From NCBI RefSeq assembly GCF_036588685.1, contig NC_086386.1:50081878-50145877 (forward strand): 64,000 nt of DNA, given 5' to 3'. Below are positions 49,340 to 63,431 of this stretch, piece after piece. Position 1 is the first letter of the stretch. Each line of letters opens with the position of its first letter. This DNA is from Mytilus trossulus. Lineage: Eukaryota; Mollusca; Bivalvia; Mytilida; Mytilidae. The notes below the pieces were generated by a model that was given only the letters and a program-made list of their open reading frames with translations, was not told where the DNA came from and searched no databases. The translations under genes and the position numbers were made by a program.

Positions 49340-50331
49340 CCTCCTTCCACTGATTTCATTGAAACACGTTGGTGTATTAAAGACCGGGACACTTTTTCAG
49401 GACGATTTGTTGAAAGGGACCAAATAAAGTAGGATAACTCTGTGGATTAAAAACGTACTATGTACGTTCAGATCGCCATGATGCTTTCACACGGAATATC
49501 AATAGTTTTACAATTCACCTCCTCCGCAATAAATTAAAAAAAATTCAACAAGAACTTTATTGTTTTTCCCTCTTTCGTCGCTTCAATTTCGTAACTGCCT
49601 TTCGTTCATACAACACTGTTTGCTTCTGTTTCGTATTCAGTTACCATTTTTACAGTGTACGCGCAAAATTTTAAAATCAAATTTATTCAATTTGGTGCGA
49701 GGGAAAAAAATCGACGGCAAAGCAATCATTTGCGTTTGAAATTGATAAAGGAGGGCGACAAAGGTCGCGAGATTATTTCTTGAATCCGTCCATGCTGCAC
49801 ATGCAGTTTCCGCTTTTTCAATATAGCCAGGCAAATAAAATACGGCATCACTTTTCATCAAATGCACGTATTTTCCTCTTATGCAATTTACCCGGTATAG
49901 TTGAATTTCATATTATTTCAAATAGAAAAAATAATTTGCCAACCAAAAACTTGTTTTCATCGTAAAGCAAATTGAATAAGCTTTCAAACTTAATTTATAG
50001 TTTTTACTTGTAACAAGCGGATTTTTTGTCATGTTACTTAAATGGAGAGGCAAAACTTGAAATTTACGGATGACGAGATAATAATTTAAAACAAAACTTA
50101 CTGATATGAAGTGTAGAAACCAAGTTGTGTGACTGAGAAATTAATTTGCTTCTTTATATCGTATACTCAAATTGATGAAATACAATGATATGAAACAAAA
50201 GAGTGAAAACCGGTTTGCGATCACAATTTACGCTACTCCTGAACAGTCTCAGCGTACCAAAGAAAAAGTTTAACAACAGTTTCAAGTTTTAGGATTTAAT
50301 TGGGAACTTCTCTTTACATTTGATATATTAA

Positions 50332-50495
50332 CAGGGGATAGCGCGAACGCAGTCCCCCACACTAAAAAATTGCGTACCCGAGTTGCCCACATTTGGGGCA
50401 ATCGCAGGCTTCAGCCTAACCGGAGTGCAATGGAAAGGCCTCGACCTGGGGAGACCGCCTTTTTGATCACGGTGCTCCCTGTACCAGGTAAGTAT
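50332..50495 (-). ncRNA. U1: U1 snRNA, copy 35
   Basis: Complete 164-nt copy, type C, in a stretch where the spacers carry several single-base indels. Confidence 0.95.
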
Positions 50496-51628
50496 GCTTG
50501 GATATCTGACATTTGTCCATTTGAGTAAATCAGGAGTAACTTTATAAAGAGGTATTCGAACATATTATAGTCAGCCGATACATCAGTTTAAAACATACAA
50601 TAAAAAAAATCGACTTCGCATCGAGAGCCATTTGCCTCCTTCCACTGATTTCATTGAAACACGTTGGTGTATTAAAGACCGGGACACTTTTTCAGGACGA
50701 TTTGTTGAAAGGGACCAAATAAAGTAGGATAACTCTGTGGATTAAAAACGTACTATGTACGTTCAGATCGCCATGATGCTTTCACACGGAATATCAATAG
50801 TTTACAATTCACTCCTCCGCAATAAATTAAAAAAAATTCAACAAGAACTTTATTGTTTTTCCCTCTTTCGTCGCTTCAATTTCGTAACTGCCTTTCGTTC
50901 ATACAACACTGTTTTGCTTCTGTTTCGTATTCAGTTACCATTTTTACAGTGTACGCGCAAAATTTTAAAATCAAATTTATTCAATTTGGTGCGAGGGAAA
51001 AAAATCGACGGCAAAGCAATCATTTGCGTTTGAAATTGATAAAGGAGGGCGACAAAGGTCGCGAGATTATTTCTTGAATCCGTCCATGCTGCACATGCAG
51101 TTTCCGCTTTTTCAATATAGCCAGGGCAAATAAAATACGGCATCACTTTTCATCAAATGCACGTATTTTCCTCTTATGCAATTTACCCGGTATAGTTGAA
51201 TTTCATATTATTTCAAATAGAAAAAATAATTTGCCAACCAAAAACTTGTTTTCATCGTAAAGCAAATTGAATAAGCTTTCAAACTTAATTTATAGTTTTT
51301 ACTTGTAACAAGCGGATTTTTTGTCATGTTACTTAAATGGAGAGGCAAAAACTTGAAATTTACGGATGACGAGATAATAATTTAAAACAAAACTTACTGA
51401 TATGAAGTGTAGAAACCAAGTTGTGTGACTGAGAAATTAATTTGCTTCTTTATATCGTATACTCAAATTGATGAAATACAATGATATGAAACAAAAGAGT
51501 GGAAAACCGGTTTGCGATCACAATTTACGCTACTCCTGAACAGTCCTCAGCGTACCAAAGAAAAAGTTTAACAACAGTTTCAAGTTTTAGGATTTATTGG
51601 GAACTTCTCTTTACATTTGATATATTAA

Positions 51629-51791
51629 CAGGGGATAGCGCGAACGCAGTCCCCCACACTAAAAAATTGCGTACCCGAGTTGCCCACATTTGGGGCAATC
51701 GCAGGCTTCAGCCTAACGGAGTGCAATGGAAAGGCCTCGACCTGGGGAGACCGCCTTTTTGATCACGGTGCTCCCTGTACCAGGTAAGTAT
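51629..51791 (-). ncRNA. U1: U1 snRNA, copy 36, 1-nt deletion
   Basis: 163 nt long: one C is missing at about 51717 (CTAACGGAG for CTAACCGGAG), removing a G beside the U1A loop in stem-loop 2. It lies in the indel-rich stretch, so an assembly error is the likelier cause. Confidence 0.9.
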
Positions 51792-52922
51792 GCTTGGATA
51801 TCTGACATTTGTCCATTTGAGTAAATCAGGAGTAACTTTATAAAGAGGTATTCGAACATATTATAGTCAGCCGATACATCAGTTTAAAACATACAATAAA
51901 AAAAATCGACTTCGCATCGAGAGCCATTTGCCTCCTTCCACTGATTTCATTGAAACACGTTGGTGTGTATTAAAGACCGGGACACTTTTTCAGGACGATT
52001 TGTTGAAAGGGACCAAATAAAGTAGGATAACTCTGTGGATTAAAAACGTACTATGTACGTTCAGATCGCCATGATGCTTTCACACGGAATATCAATAGTT
52101 TACAATTCACTCCTCCGCAATAAATTAAAAAAAATTCAACAAGAACTTTATTGTTTTTCCCTCTTTCGTCGCTTCAATTTCGTAACTGCCTTTCGTTCAT
52201 ACAACACTGTTTGCTTCTGTTTCGTATTCAGTTACCATTTTTACAGTGTACGCGCAAAATTTTAAAATCAAATTTATTCAATTTGGTGCGAGGGAAAAAA
52301 ATCGACGGCAAAGCAATCATTTGCGTTTGAAATTGATAAAGGAGGGCGACAAAGGTCGCGAGATTATTTCTTGAATCCGTCCATGCTGCACATGCAGTTT
52401 CCGCTTTTTCAATATAGCCAGGCAAATAAAATACGGCATCACTTTTCATCAAATGCACGTATTTTCCTCTTATGCAATTTACCCGGTATAGTTGAATTTC
52501 ATATTATTTCAAATAGAAAAAATAATTTGCCAACCAAAAACTTGTTTTCATCGTAAAGCAAATTGAATAAGCTTTCAAACTTAATTTATAGTTTTTACTT
52601 GTAACAAGCGGATTTTTTGTCATGTTACTTAAATGGAGAGGCAAAACTTGAAATTTACGGATGACGAGATAATAATTTAAAACAAAACTTACTGATATGA
52701 AGTGTAGAAACCAAGTTGTGTGACTGAGAAATTAATTTGCTTCTTTATATCGTATACTCAAATTGATGAAATACAATGATATGAAACAAAAGAGTGGAAA
52801 ACCGGTTTGCGATCACAATTTACGCTACTCCTGAACAGTCTCAGCGTACCAAAGAAAAAGTTTAACAACAGTTTCAAGTTTTAGGATTTATTGGGAACTT
52901 CTCTTTACATTTGATATATTAA

Positions 52923-53086
52923 CAGGGGATAGCGCGAACGCAGTCCCCCACACTAAAAAATTGCGTACCCGAGTTGCCCACATTTGGGGCAATCGCAGGC
53001 TTCAGCCTAACCGGAGTGCAATGGAAAGGCCTCGACCTGGGGAGACCGCCTTTTTGATCACGGTGCTCCCTGTACCAGGTAAGTAT
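52923..53086 (-). ncRNA. U1: U1 snRNA, copy 37
   Basis: Complete 164-nt copy, type C, where the indel cluster ends. Confidence 0.96.
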
Positions 53087-54215
53087 GCTTGGATATCTGA
53101 CATTTGTCCATTTGAGTAAATCAGGAGTAACTTTATAAAGAGGTATTCGAACATATTATAGTCAGCCGATACATCAGTTTAAAACATACAATAAAAAAAA
53201 TCGACTTCGCATCGAGAGCCATTTGCCTCCTTCCACTGATTTCATTGAAACACGTTGGTGTATTAAAGACCGGGACACTTTTTCAGGACGATTTGTTGAA
53301 AGGGACCAAATAAAGTAGGATAACTCTGTGGATTAAAAACGTACTATGTACGTTCAGATCGCCATGATGCTTTCACACGGAATATCAATAGTTTACAATT
53401 CACTCCTCCGCAATAAATTAAAAAAAATTCAACAAGAACTTTATTGTTTTTCCCTCTTTCGTCGCTTCAATTTCGTAACTGCCTTTCGTTCATACAACAC
53501 TGTTTGCTTCTGTTTCGTATTCAGTTACCATTTTTACAGTGTACGCGCAAAATTTTAAAATCAAATTTATTCAATTTGGTGCGAGGGAAAAAAATCGACG
53601 GCAAAGCAATCATTTGCGTTTGAAATTGATAAAGGAGGGCGACAAAGGTCGCGAGATTATTTCTTGAATCCGTCCATGCTGCACATGCAGTTTCCGCTTT
53701 TTCAATATAGCCAGGCAAATAAAATACGGCATCACTTTTCATCAAATGCACGTATTTTCCTCTTATGCAATTTACCCGGTATAGTTGAATTTCATATTAT
53801 TTCAAATAGAAAAAATAATTTGCCAACCAAAAACTTGTTTTCATCGTAAAGCAAATTGAATAAGCTTTCAAACTTAATTTATAGTTTTTACTTGTAACAA
53901 GCGGATTTTTTGTCATGTTACTTAAATGGAGAGGCAAAACTTGAAATTTACGGATGACGAGATAATAATTTAAAACAAAACTTACTGATATGAAGTGTAG
54001 AAACCAAGTTGTGTGACTGAGAAATTAATTTGCTTCTTTATATCGTATACTCAAATTGATGAAATACAATGATATGAAACAAAAGAGTGGAAAACCGGTT
54101 TGCGATCACAATTTACGCTACTCCTGAACAGTCTCAGCGTACCAAAGAAAAAGTTTAACAACAGTTTCAAGTTTTAGGATTTATTGGGAACTTCTCTTTA
54201 CATTTGATATATTAA

Positions 54216-54379
54216 CAGGGGATAGCGCGAACGCAGTCCCCCACACTAAAAAATTGCGTACCCGAGTTGCCCACATTTGGGGCAATCGCAGGCTTCAGCC
54301 TAACCGGAGTGCAATGGAAAGGCCTCGACCTGGGGAGACCGCCTTTTTGATCACGGTGCTCCCTGTACCAGGTAAGTAT
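54216..54379 (-). ncRNA. U1: U1 snRNA, copy 38
   Basis: Complete 164-nt copy, type C. Confidence 0.96.
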
Positions 54380-55508
54380 GCTTGGATATCTGACATTTGT
54401 CCATTTGAGTAAATCAGGAGTAACTTTATAAAGAGGTATTCGAACATATTATAGTCAGCCGATACATCAGTTTAAAACATACAATAAAAAAAATCGACTT
54501 CGCATCGAGAGCCATTTGCCTCCTTCCACTGATTTCATTGAAACACGTTGGTGTATTAAAGACCGGGACACTTTTTCAGGACGATTTGTTGAAAGGGACC
54601 AAATAAAGTAGGATAACTCTGTGGATTAAAAACGTACTATGTACGTTCAGATCGCCATGATGCTTTCACACGGAATATCAATAGTTTACAATTCACTCCT
54701 CCGCAATAAATTAAAAAAAATTCAACAAGAACTTTATTGTTTTTCCCTCTTTCGTCGCTTCAATTTCGTAACTGCCTTTCGTTCATACAACACTGTTTGC
54801 TTCTGTTTCGTATTCAGTTACCATTTTTACAGTGTACGCGCAAAATTTTAAAATCAAATTTATTCAATTTGGTGCGAGGGAAAAAAATCGACGGCAAAGC
54901 AATCATTTGCGTTTGAAATTGATAAAGGAGGGCGACAAAGGTCGCGAGATTATTTCTTGAATCCGTCCATGCTGCACATGCAGTTTCCGCTTTTTCAATA
55001 TAGCCAGGCAAATAAAATACGGCATCACTTTTCATCAAATGCACGTATTTTCCTCTTATGCAATTTACCCGGTATAGTTGAATTTCATATTATTTCAAAT
55101 AGAAAAAATAATTTGCCAACCAAAAACTTGTTTTCATCGTAAAGCAAATTGAATAAGCTTTCAAACTTAATTTATAGTTTTTACTTGTAACAAGCGGATT
55201 TTTTGTCATGTTACTTAAATGGAGAGGCAAAACTTGAAATTTACGGATGACGAGATAATAATTTAAAACAAAACTTACTGATATGAAGTGTAGAAACCAA
55301 GTTGTGTGACTGAGAAATTAATTTGCTTCTTTATATCGTATACTCAAATTGATGAAATACAATGATATGAAACAAAAGAGTGGAAAACCGGTTTGCGATC
55401 ACAATTTACGCTACTCCTGAACAGTCTCAGCGTACCAAAGAAAAAGTTTAACAACAGTTTCAAGTTTTAGGATTTATTGGGAACTTCTCTTTACATTTGA
55501 TATATTAA

Positions 55509-55672
55509 CAGGGGATAGCGCGAACGCAGTCCCCCACACTAAAAAATTGCGTACCCGAGTTGCCCACATTTGGGGCAATCGCAGGCTTCAGCCTAACCGG
55601 AGTGCAATGGAAAGGCCTCGACCTGGGGAGACCGCCTTTTTGATCACGGTGCTCCCTGTACCAGGTAAGTAT
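55509..55672 (-). ncRNA. U1: U1 snRNA, copy 39
   Basis: Complete 164-nt copy, type C. Confidence 0.96.
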
Positions 55673-56801
55673 GCTTGGATATCTGACATTTGTCCATTTG
55701 AGTAAATCAGGAGTAACTTTATAAAGAGGTATTCGAACATATTATAGTCAGCCGATACATCAGTTTAAAACATACAATAAAAAAAATCGACTTCGCATCG
55801 AGAGCCATTTGCCTCCTTCCACTGATTTCATTGAAACACGTTGGTGTATTAAAGACCGGGACACTTTTTCAGGACGATTTGTTGAAAGGGACCAAATAAA
55901 GTAGGATAACTCTGTGGATTAAAAACGTACTATGTACGTTCAGATCGCCATGATGCTTTCACACGGAATATCAATAGTTTACAATTCACTCCTCCGCAAT
56001 AAATTAAAAAAAATTCAACAAGAACTTTATTGTTTTTCCCTCTTTCGTCGCTTCAATTTCGTAACTGCCTTTCGTTCATACAACACTGTTTGCTTCTGTT
56101 TCGTATTCAGTTACCATTTTTACAGTGTACGCGCAAAATTTTAAAATCAAATTTATTCAATTTGGTGCGAGGGAAAAAAATCGACGGCAAAGCAATCATT
56201 TGCGTTTGAAATTGATAAAGGAGGGCGACAAAGGTCGCGAGATTATTTCTTGAATCCGTCCATGCTGCACATGCAGTTTCCGCTTTTTCAATATAGCCAG
56301 GCAAATAAAATACGGCATCACTTTTCATCAAATGCACGTATTTTCCTCTTATGCAATTTACCCGGTATAGTTGAATTTCATATTATTTCAAATAGAAAAA
56401 ATAATTTGCCAACCAAAAACTTGTTTTCATCGTAAAGCAAATTGAATAAGCTTTCAAACTTAATTTATAGTTTTTACTTGTAACAAGCGGATTTTTTGTC
56501 ATGTTACTTAAATGGAGAGGCAAAACTTGAAATTTACGGATGACGAGATAATAATTTAAAACAAAACTTACTGATATGAAGTGTAGAAACCAAGTTGTGT
56601 GACTGAGAAATTAATTTGCTTCTTTATATCGTATACTCAAATTGATGAAATACAATGATATGAAACAAAAGAGTGGAAAACCGGTTTGCGATCACAATTT
56701 ACGCTACTCCTGAACAGTCTCAGCGTACCAAAGAAAAAGTTTAACAACAGTTTCAAGTTTTAGGATTTATTGGGAACTTCTCTTTACATTTGATATATTA
56801 A

Positions 56802-56965
56802 CAGGGGATAGCGCGAACGCAGTCCCCCACACTAAAAAATTGCGTACCCGAGTTGCCCACATTTGGGGCAATCGCAGGCTTCAGCCTAACCGGAGTGCAA
56901 TGGAAAGGCCTCGACCTGGGGAGACCGCCTTTTTGATCACGGTGCTCCCTGTACCAGGTAAGTAT
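56802..56965 (-). ncRNA. U1: U1 snRNA, copy 40
   Basis: Complete 164-nt copy, type C. Confidence 0.96.
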
Positions 56966-58094
56966 GCTTGGATATCTGACATTTGTCCATTTGAGTAAAT
57001 CAGGAGTAACTTTATAAAGAGGTATTCGAACATATTATAGTCAGCCGATACATCAGTTTAAAACATACAATAAAAAAAATCGACTTCGCATCGAGAGCCA
57101 TTTGCCTCCTTCCACTGATTTCATTGAAACACGTTGGTGTATTAAAGACCGGGACACTTTTTCAGGACGATTTGTTGAAAGGGACCAAATAAAGTAGGAT
57201 AACTCTGTGGATTAAAAACGTACTATGTACGTTCAGATCGCCATGATGCTTTCACACGGAATATCAATAGTTTACAATTCACTCCTCCGCAATAAATTAA
57301 AAAAAATTCAACAAGAACTTTATTGTTTTTCCCTCTTTCGTCGCTTCAATTTCGTAACTGCCTTTCGTTCATACAACACTGTTTGCTTCTGTTTCGTATT
57401 CAGTTACCATTTTTACAGTGTACGCGCAAAATTTTAAAATCAAATTTATTCAATTTGGTGCGAGGGAAAAAAATCGACGGCAAAGCAATCATTTGCGTTT
57501 GAAATTGATAAAGGAGGGCGACAAAGGTCGCGAGATTATTTCTTGAATCCGTCCATGCTGCACATGCAGTTTCCGCTTTTTCAATATAGCCAGGCAAATA
57601 AAATACGGCATCACTTTTCATCAAATGCACGTATTTTCCTCTTATGCAATTTACCCGGTATAGTTGAATTTCATATTATTTCAAATAGAAAAAATAATTT
57701 GCCAACCAAAAACTTGTTTTCATCGTAAAGCAAATTGAATAAGCTTTCAAACTTAATTTATAGTTTTTACTTGTAACAAGCGGATTTTTTGTCATGTTAC
57801 TTAAATGGAGAGGCAAAACTTGAAATTTACGGATGACGAGATAATAATTTAAAACAAAACTTACTGATATGAAGTGTAGAAACCAAGTTGTGTGACTGAG
57901 AAATTAATTTGCTTCTTTATATCGTATACTCAAATTGATGAAATACAATGATATGAAACAAAAGAGTGGAAAACCGGTTTGCGATCACAATTTACGCTAC
58001 TCCTGAACAGTCTCAGCGTACCAAAGAAAAAGTTTAACAACAGTTTCAAGTTTTAGGATTTATTGGGAACTTCTCTTTACATTTGATATATTAA

Positions 58095-58258
58095 CAGGGG
58101 ATAGCGCGAACGCAGTCCCCCACACTAAAAAATTGCGTACCCGAGTTGCCCACATTTGGGGCAATCGCAGGCTTCAGCCTAACCGGAGTGCAATGGAAAG
58201 GCCTCGACCTGGGGAGACCGCCTTTTTGATCACGGTGCTCCCTGTACCAGGTAAGTAT
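58095..58258 (-). ncRNA. U1: U1 snRNA, copy 41
   Basis: Complete 164-nt copy, type C. Its upstream spacer has one extra T near 58620, so copy 42 lies 1294 bp away. Confidence 0.96.
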
Positions 58259-59388
58259 GCTTGGATATCTGACATTTGTCCATTTGAGTAAATCAGGAGT
58301 AACTTTATAAAGAGGTATTCGAACATATTATAGTCAGCCGATACATCAGTTTAAAACATACAATAAAAAAAATCGACTTCGCATCGAGAGCCATTTGCCT
58401 CCTTCCACTGATTTCATTGAAACACGTTGGTGTATTAAAGACCGGGACACTTTTTCAGGACGATTTGTTGAAAGGGACCAAATAAAGTAGGATAACTCTG
58501 TGGATTAAAAACGTACTATGTACGTTCAGATCGCCATGATGCTTTCACACGGAATATCAATAGTTTACAATTCACTCCTCCGCAATAAATTAAAAAAAAT
58601 TCAACAAGAACTTTATTGTTTTTTCCCTCTTTCGTCGCTTCAATTTCGTAACTGCCTTTCGTTCATACAACACTGTTTGCTTCTGTTTCGTATTCAGTTA
58701 CCATTTTTACAGTGTACGCGCAAAATTTTAAAATCAAATTTATTCAATTTGGTGCGAGGGAAAAAAATCGACGGCAAAGCAATCATTTGCGTTTGAAATT
58801 GATAAAGGAGGGCGACAAAGGTCGCGAGATTATTTCTTGAATCCGTCCATGCTGCACATGCAGTTTCCGCTTTTTCAATATAGCCAGGCAAATAAAATAC
58901 GGCATCACTTTTCATCAAATGCACGTATTTTCCTCTTATGCAATTTACCCGGTATAGTTGAATTTCATATTATTTCAAATAGAAAAAATAATTTGCCAAC
59001 CAAAAACTTGTTTTCATCGTAAAGCAAATTGAATAAGCTTTCAAACTTAATTTATAGTTTTTACTTGTAACAAGCGGATTTTTTGTCATGTTACTTAAAT
59101 GGAGAGGCAAAACTTGAAATTTACGGATGACGAGATAATAATTTAAAACAAAACTTACTGATATGAAGTGTAGAAACCAAGTTGTGTGACTGAGAAATTA
59201 ATTTGCTTCTTTATATCGTATACTCAAATTGATGAAATACAATGATATGAAACAAAAGAGTGGAAAACCGGTTTGCGATCACAATTTACGCTACTCCTGA
59301 ACAGTCTCAGCGTACCAAAGAAAAAGTTTAACAACAGTTTCAAGTTTTAGGATTTATTGGGAACTTCTCTTTACATTTGATATATTAA

Positions 59389-59552
59389 CAGGGGATAGCG
59401 CGAACGCAGTCCCCCACACTAAAAAATTGCGTACCCGAGTTGCCCACATTTGGGGCAATCGCAGGCTTCAGCCTAACCGGAGTGCAATGGAAAGGCCTCG
59501 ACCTGGGGAGACCGCCTTTTTGATCACGGTGCTCCCTGTACCAGGTAAGTAT
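59389..59552 (-). ncRNA. U1: U1 snRNA, copy 42
   Basis: Complete 164-nt copy, type C. Confidence 0.96.
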
Positions 59553-60681
59553 GCTTGGATATCTGACATTTGTCCATTTGAGTAAATCAGGAGTAACTTT
59601 ATAAAGAGGTATTCGAACATATTATAGTCAGCCGATACATCAGTTTAAAACATACAATAAAAAAAATCGACTTCGCATCGAGAGCCATTTGCCTCCTTCC
59701 ACTGATTTCATTGAAACACGTTGGTGTATTAAAGACCGGGACACTTTTTCAGGACGATTTGTTGAAAGGGACCAAATAAAGTAGGATAACTCTGTGGATT
59801 AAAAACGTACTATGTACGTTCAGATCGCCATGATGCTTTCACACGGAATATCAATAGTTTACAATTCACTCCTCCGCAATAAATTAAAAAAAATTCAACA
59901 AGAACTTTATTGTTTTTCCCTCTTTCGTCGCTTCAATTTCGTAACTGCCTTTCGTTCATACAACACTGTTTGCTTCTGTTTCGTATTCAGTTACCATTTT
60001 TACAGTGTACGCGCAAAATTTTAAAATCAAATTTATTCAATTTGGTGCGAGGGAAAAAAATCGACGGCAAAGCAATCATTTGCGTTTGAAATTGATAAAG
60101 GAGGGCGACAAAGGTCGCGAGATTATTTCTTGAATCCGTCCATGCTGCACATGCAGTTTCCGCTTTTTCAATATAGCCAGGCAAATAAAATACGGCATCA
60201 CTTTTCATCAAATGCACGTATTTTCCTCTTATGCAATTTACCCGGTATAGTTGAATTTCATATTATTTCAAATAGAAAAAATAATTTGCCAACCAAAAAC
60301 TTGTTTTCATCGTAAAGCAAATTGAATAAGCTTTCAAACTTAATTTATAGTTTTTACTTGTAACAAGCGGATTTTTTGTCATGTTACTTAAATGGAGAGG
60401 CAAAACTTGAAATTTACGGATGACGAGATAATAATTTAAAACAAAACTTACTGATATGAAGTGTAGAAACCAAGTTGTGTGACTGAGAAATTAATTTGCT
60501 TCTTTATATCGTATACTCAAATTGATGAAATACAATGATATGAAACAAAAGAGTGGAAAACCGGTTTGCGATCACAATTTACGCTACTCCTGAACAGTCT
60601 CAGCGTACCAAAGAAAAAGTTTAACAACAGTTTCAAGTTTTAGGATTTATTGGGAACTTCTCTTTACATTTGATATATTAA

Positions 60682-60845
60682 CAGGGGATAGCGCGAACGC
60701 AGTCCCCCACACTAAAAAATTGCGTACCCGAGTTGCCCACATTTGGGGCAATCGCAGGCTTCAGCCTAACCGGAGTGCAATGGAAAGGCCTCGACCTGGG
60801 GAGACCGCCTTTTTGATCACGGTGCTCCCTGTACCAGGTAAGTAT
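60682..60845 (-). ncRNA. U1: U1 snRNA, copy 43
   Basis: Complete 164-nt copy, type C. Confidence 0.96.
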
Positions 60846-61974
60846 GCTTGGATATCTGACATTTGTCCATTTGAGTAAATCAGGAGTAACTTTATAAAGA
60901 GGTATTCGAACATATTATAGTCAGCCGATACATCAGTTTAAAACATACAATAAAAAAAATCGACTTCGCATCGAGAGCCATTTGCCTCCTTCCACTGATT
61001 TCATTGAAACACGTTGGTGTATTAAAGACCGGGACACTTTTTCAGGACGATTTGTTGAAAGGGACCAAATAAAGTAGGATAACTCTGTGGATTAAAAACG
61101 TACTATGTACGTTCAGATCGCCATGATGCTTTCACACGGAATATCAATAGTTTACAATTCACTCCTCCGCAATAAATTAAAAAAAATTCAACAAGAACTT
61201 TATTGTTTTTCCCTCTTTCGTCGCTTCAATTTCGTAACTGCCTTTCGTTCATACAACACTGTTTGCTTCTGTTTCGTATTCAGTTACCATTTTTACAGTG
61301 TACGCGCAAAATTTTAAAATCAAATTTATTCAATTTGGTGCGAGGGAAAAAAATCGACGGCAAAGCAATCATTTGCGTTTGAAATTGATAAAGGAGGGCG
61401 ACAAAGGTCGCGAGATTATTTCTTGAATCCGTCCATGCTGCACATGCAGTTTCCGCTTTTTCAATATAGCCAGGCAAATAAAATACGGCATCACTTTTCA
61501 TCAAATGCACGTATTTTCCTCTTATGCAATTTACCCGGTATAGTTGAATTTCATATTATTTCAAATAGAAAAAATAATTTGCCAACCAAAAACTTGTTTT
61601 CATCGTAAAGCAAATTGAATAAGCTTTCAAACTTAATTTATAGTTTTTACTTGTAACAAGCGGATTTTTTGTCATGTTACTTAAATGGAGAGGCAAAACT
61701 TGAAATTTACGGATGACGAGATAATAATTTAAAACAAAACTTACTGATATGAAGTGTAGAAACCAAGTTGTGTGACTGAGAAATTAATTTGCTTCTTTAT
61801 ATCGTATACTCAAATTGATGAAATACAATGATATGAAACAAAAGAGTGGAAAACCGGTTTGCGATCACAATTTACGCTACTCCTGAACAGTCTCAGCGTA
61901 CCAAAGAAAAAGTTTAACAACAGTTTCAAGTTTTAGGATTTATTGGGAACTTCTCTTTACATTTGATATATTAA

Positions 61975-62138
61975 CAGGGGATAGCGCGAACGCAGTCCCC
62001 CACACTAAAAAATTGCGTACCCGAGTTGCCCACATTTGGGGCAATCGCAGGCTTCAGCCTAACCGGAGTGCAATGGAAAGGCCTCGACCTGGGGAGACCG
62101 CCTTTTTGATCACGGTGCTCCCTGTACCAGGTAAGTAT
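61975..62138 (-). ncRNA. U1: U1 snRNA, copy 44
   Basis: Complete 164-nt copy, type C. Confidence 0.96.
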
Positions 62139-63267
62139 GCTTGGATATCTGACATTTGTCCATTTGAGTAAATCAGGAGTAACTTTATAAAGAGGTATTC
62201 GAACATATTATAGTCAGCCGATACATCAGTTTAAAACATACAATAAAAAAAATCGACTTCGCATCGAGAGCCATTTGCCTCCTTCCACTGATTTCATTGA
62301 AACACGTTGGTGTATTAAAGACCGGGACACTTTTTCAGGACGATTTGTTGAAAGGGACCAAATAAAGTAGGATAACTCTGTGGATTAAAAACGTACTATG
62401 TACGTTCAGATCGCCATGATGCTTTCACACGGAATATCAATAGTTTACAATTCACTCCTCCGCAATAAATTAAAAAAAATTCAACAAGAACTTTATTGTT
62501 TTTCCCTCTTTCGTCGCTTCAATTTCGTAACTGCCTTTCGTTCATACAACACTGTTTGCTTCTGTTTCGTATTCAGTTACCATTTTTACAGTGTACGCGC
62601 AAAATTTTAAAATCAAATTTATTCAATTTGGTGCGAGGGAAAAAAATCGACGGCAAAGCAATCATTTGCGTTTGAAATTGATAAAGGAGGGCGACAAAGG
62701 TCGCGAGATTATTTCTTGAATCCGTCCATGCTGCACATGCAGTTTCCGCTTTTTCAATATAGCCAGGCAAATAAAATACGGCATCACTTTTCATCAAATG
62801 CACGTATTTTCCTCTTATGCAATTTACCCGGTATAGTTGAATTTCATATTATTTCAAATAGAAAAAATAATTTGCCAACCAAAAACTTGTTTTCATCGTA
62901 AAGCAAATTGAATAAGCTTTCAAACTTAATTTATAGTTTTTACTTGTAACAAGCGGATTTTTTGTCATGTTACTTAAATGGAGAGGCAAAACTTGAAATT
63001 TACGGATGACGAGATAATAATTTAAAACAAAACTTACTGATATGAAGTGTAGAAACCAAGTTGTGTGACTGAGAAATTAATTTGCTTCTTTATATCGTAT
63101 ACTCAAATTGATGAAATACAATGATATGAAACAAAAGAGTGGAAAACCGGTTTGCGATCACAATTTACGCTACTCCTGAACAGTCTCAGCGTACCAAAGA
63201 AAAAGTTTAACAACAGTTTCAAGTTTTAGGATTTATTGGGAACTTCTCTTTACATTTGATATATTAA

Positions 63268-63431
63268 CAGGGGATAGCGCGAACGCAGTCCCCCACACTA
63301 AAAAATTGCGTACCCGAGTTGCCCACATTTGGGGCAATCGCAGGCTTCAGCCTAACCGGAGTGCAATGGAAAGGCCTCGACCTGGGGAGACCGCCTTTTT
63401 GATCACGGTGCTCCCTGTACCAGGTATGTAT
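63268..63431 (-). ncRNA. U1: U1 snRNA, copy 45, U5A variant
   Basis: Full-length copy, type C, with A to T at 63427 on the plus strand. The RNA would start AUACAUACCUGG instead of AUACUUACCUGG. Nucleotide 5 pairs with position +4 of the 5' splice site, so this copy matches GUAUGU better than GUAAGU. The rest of the gene looks normal. Confidence 0.94.
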
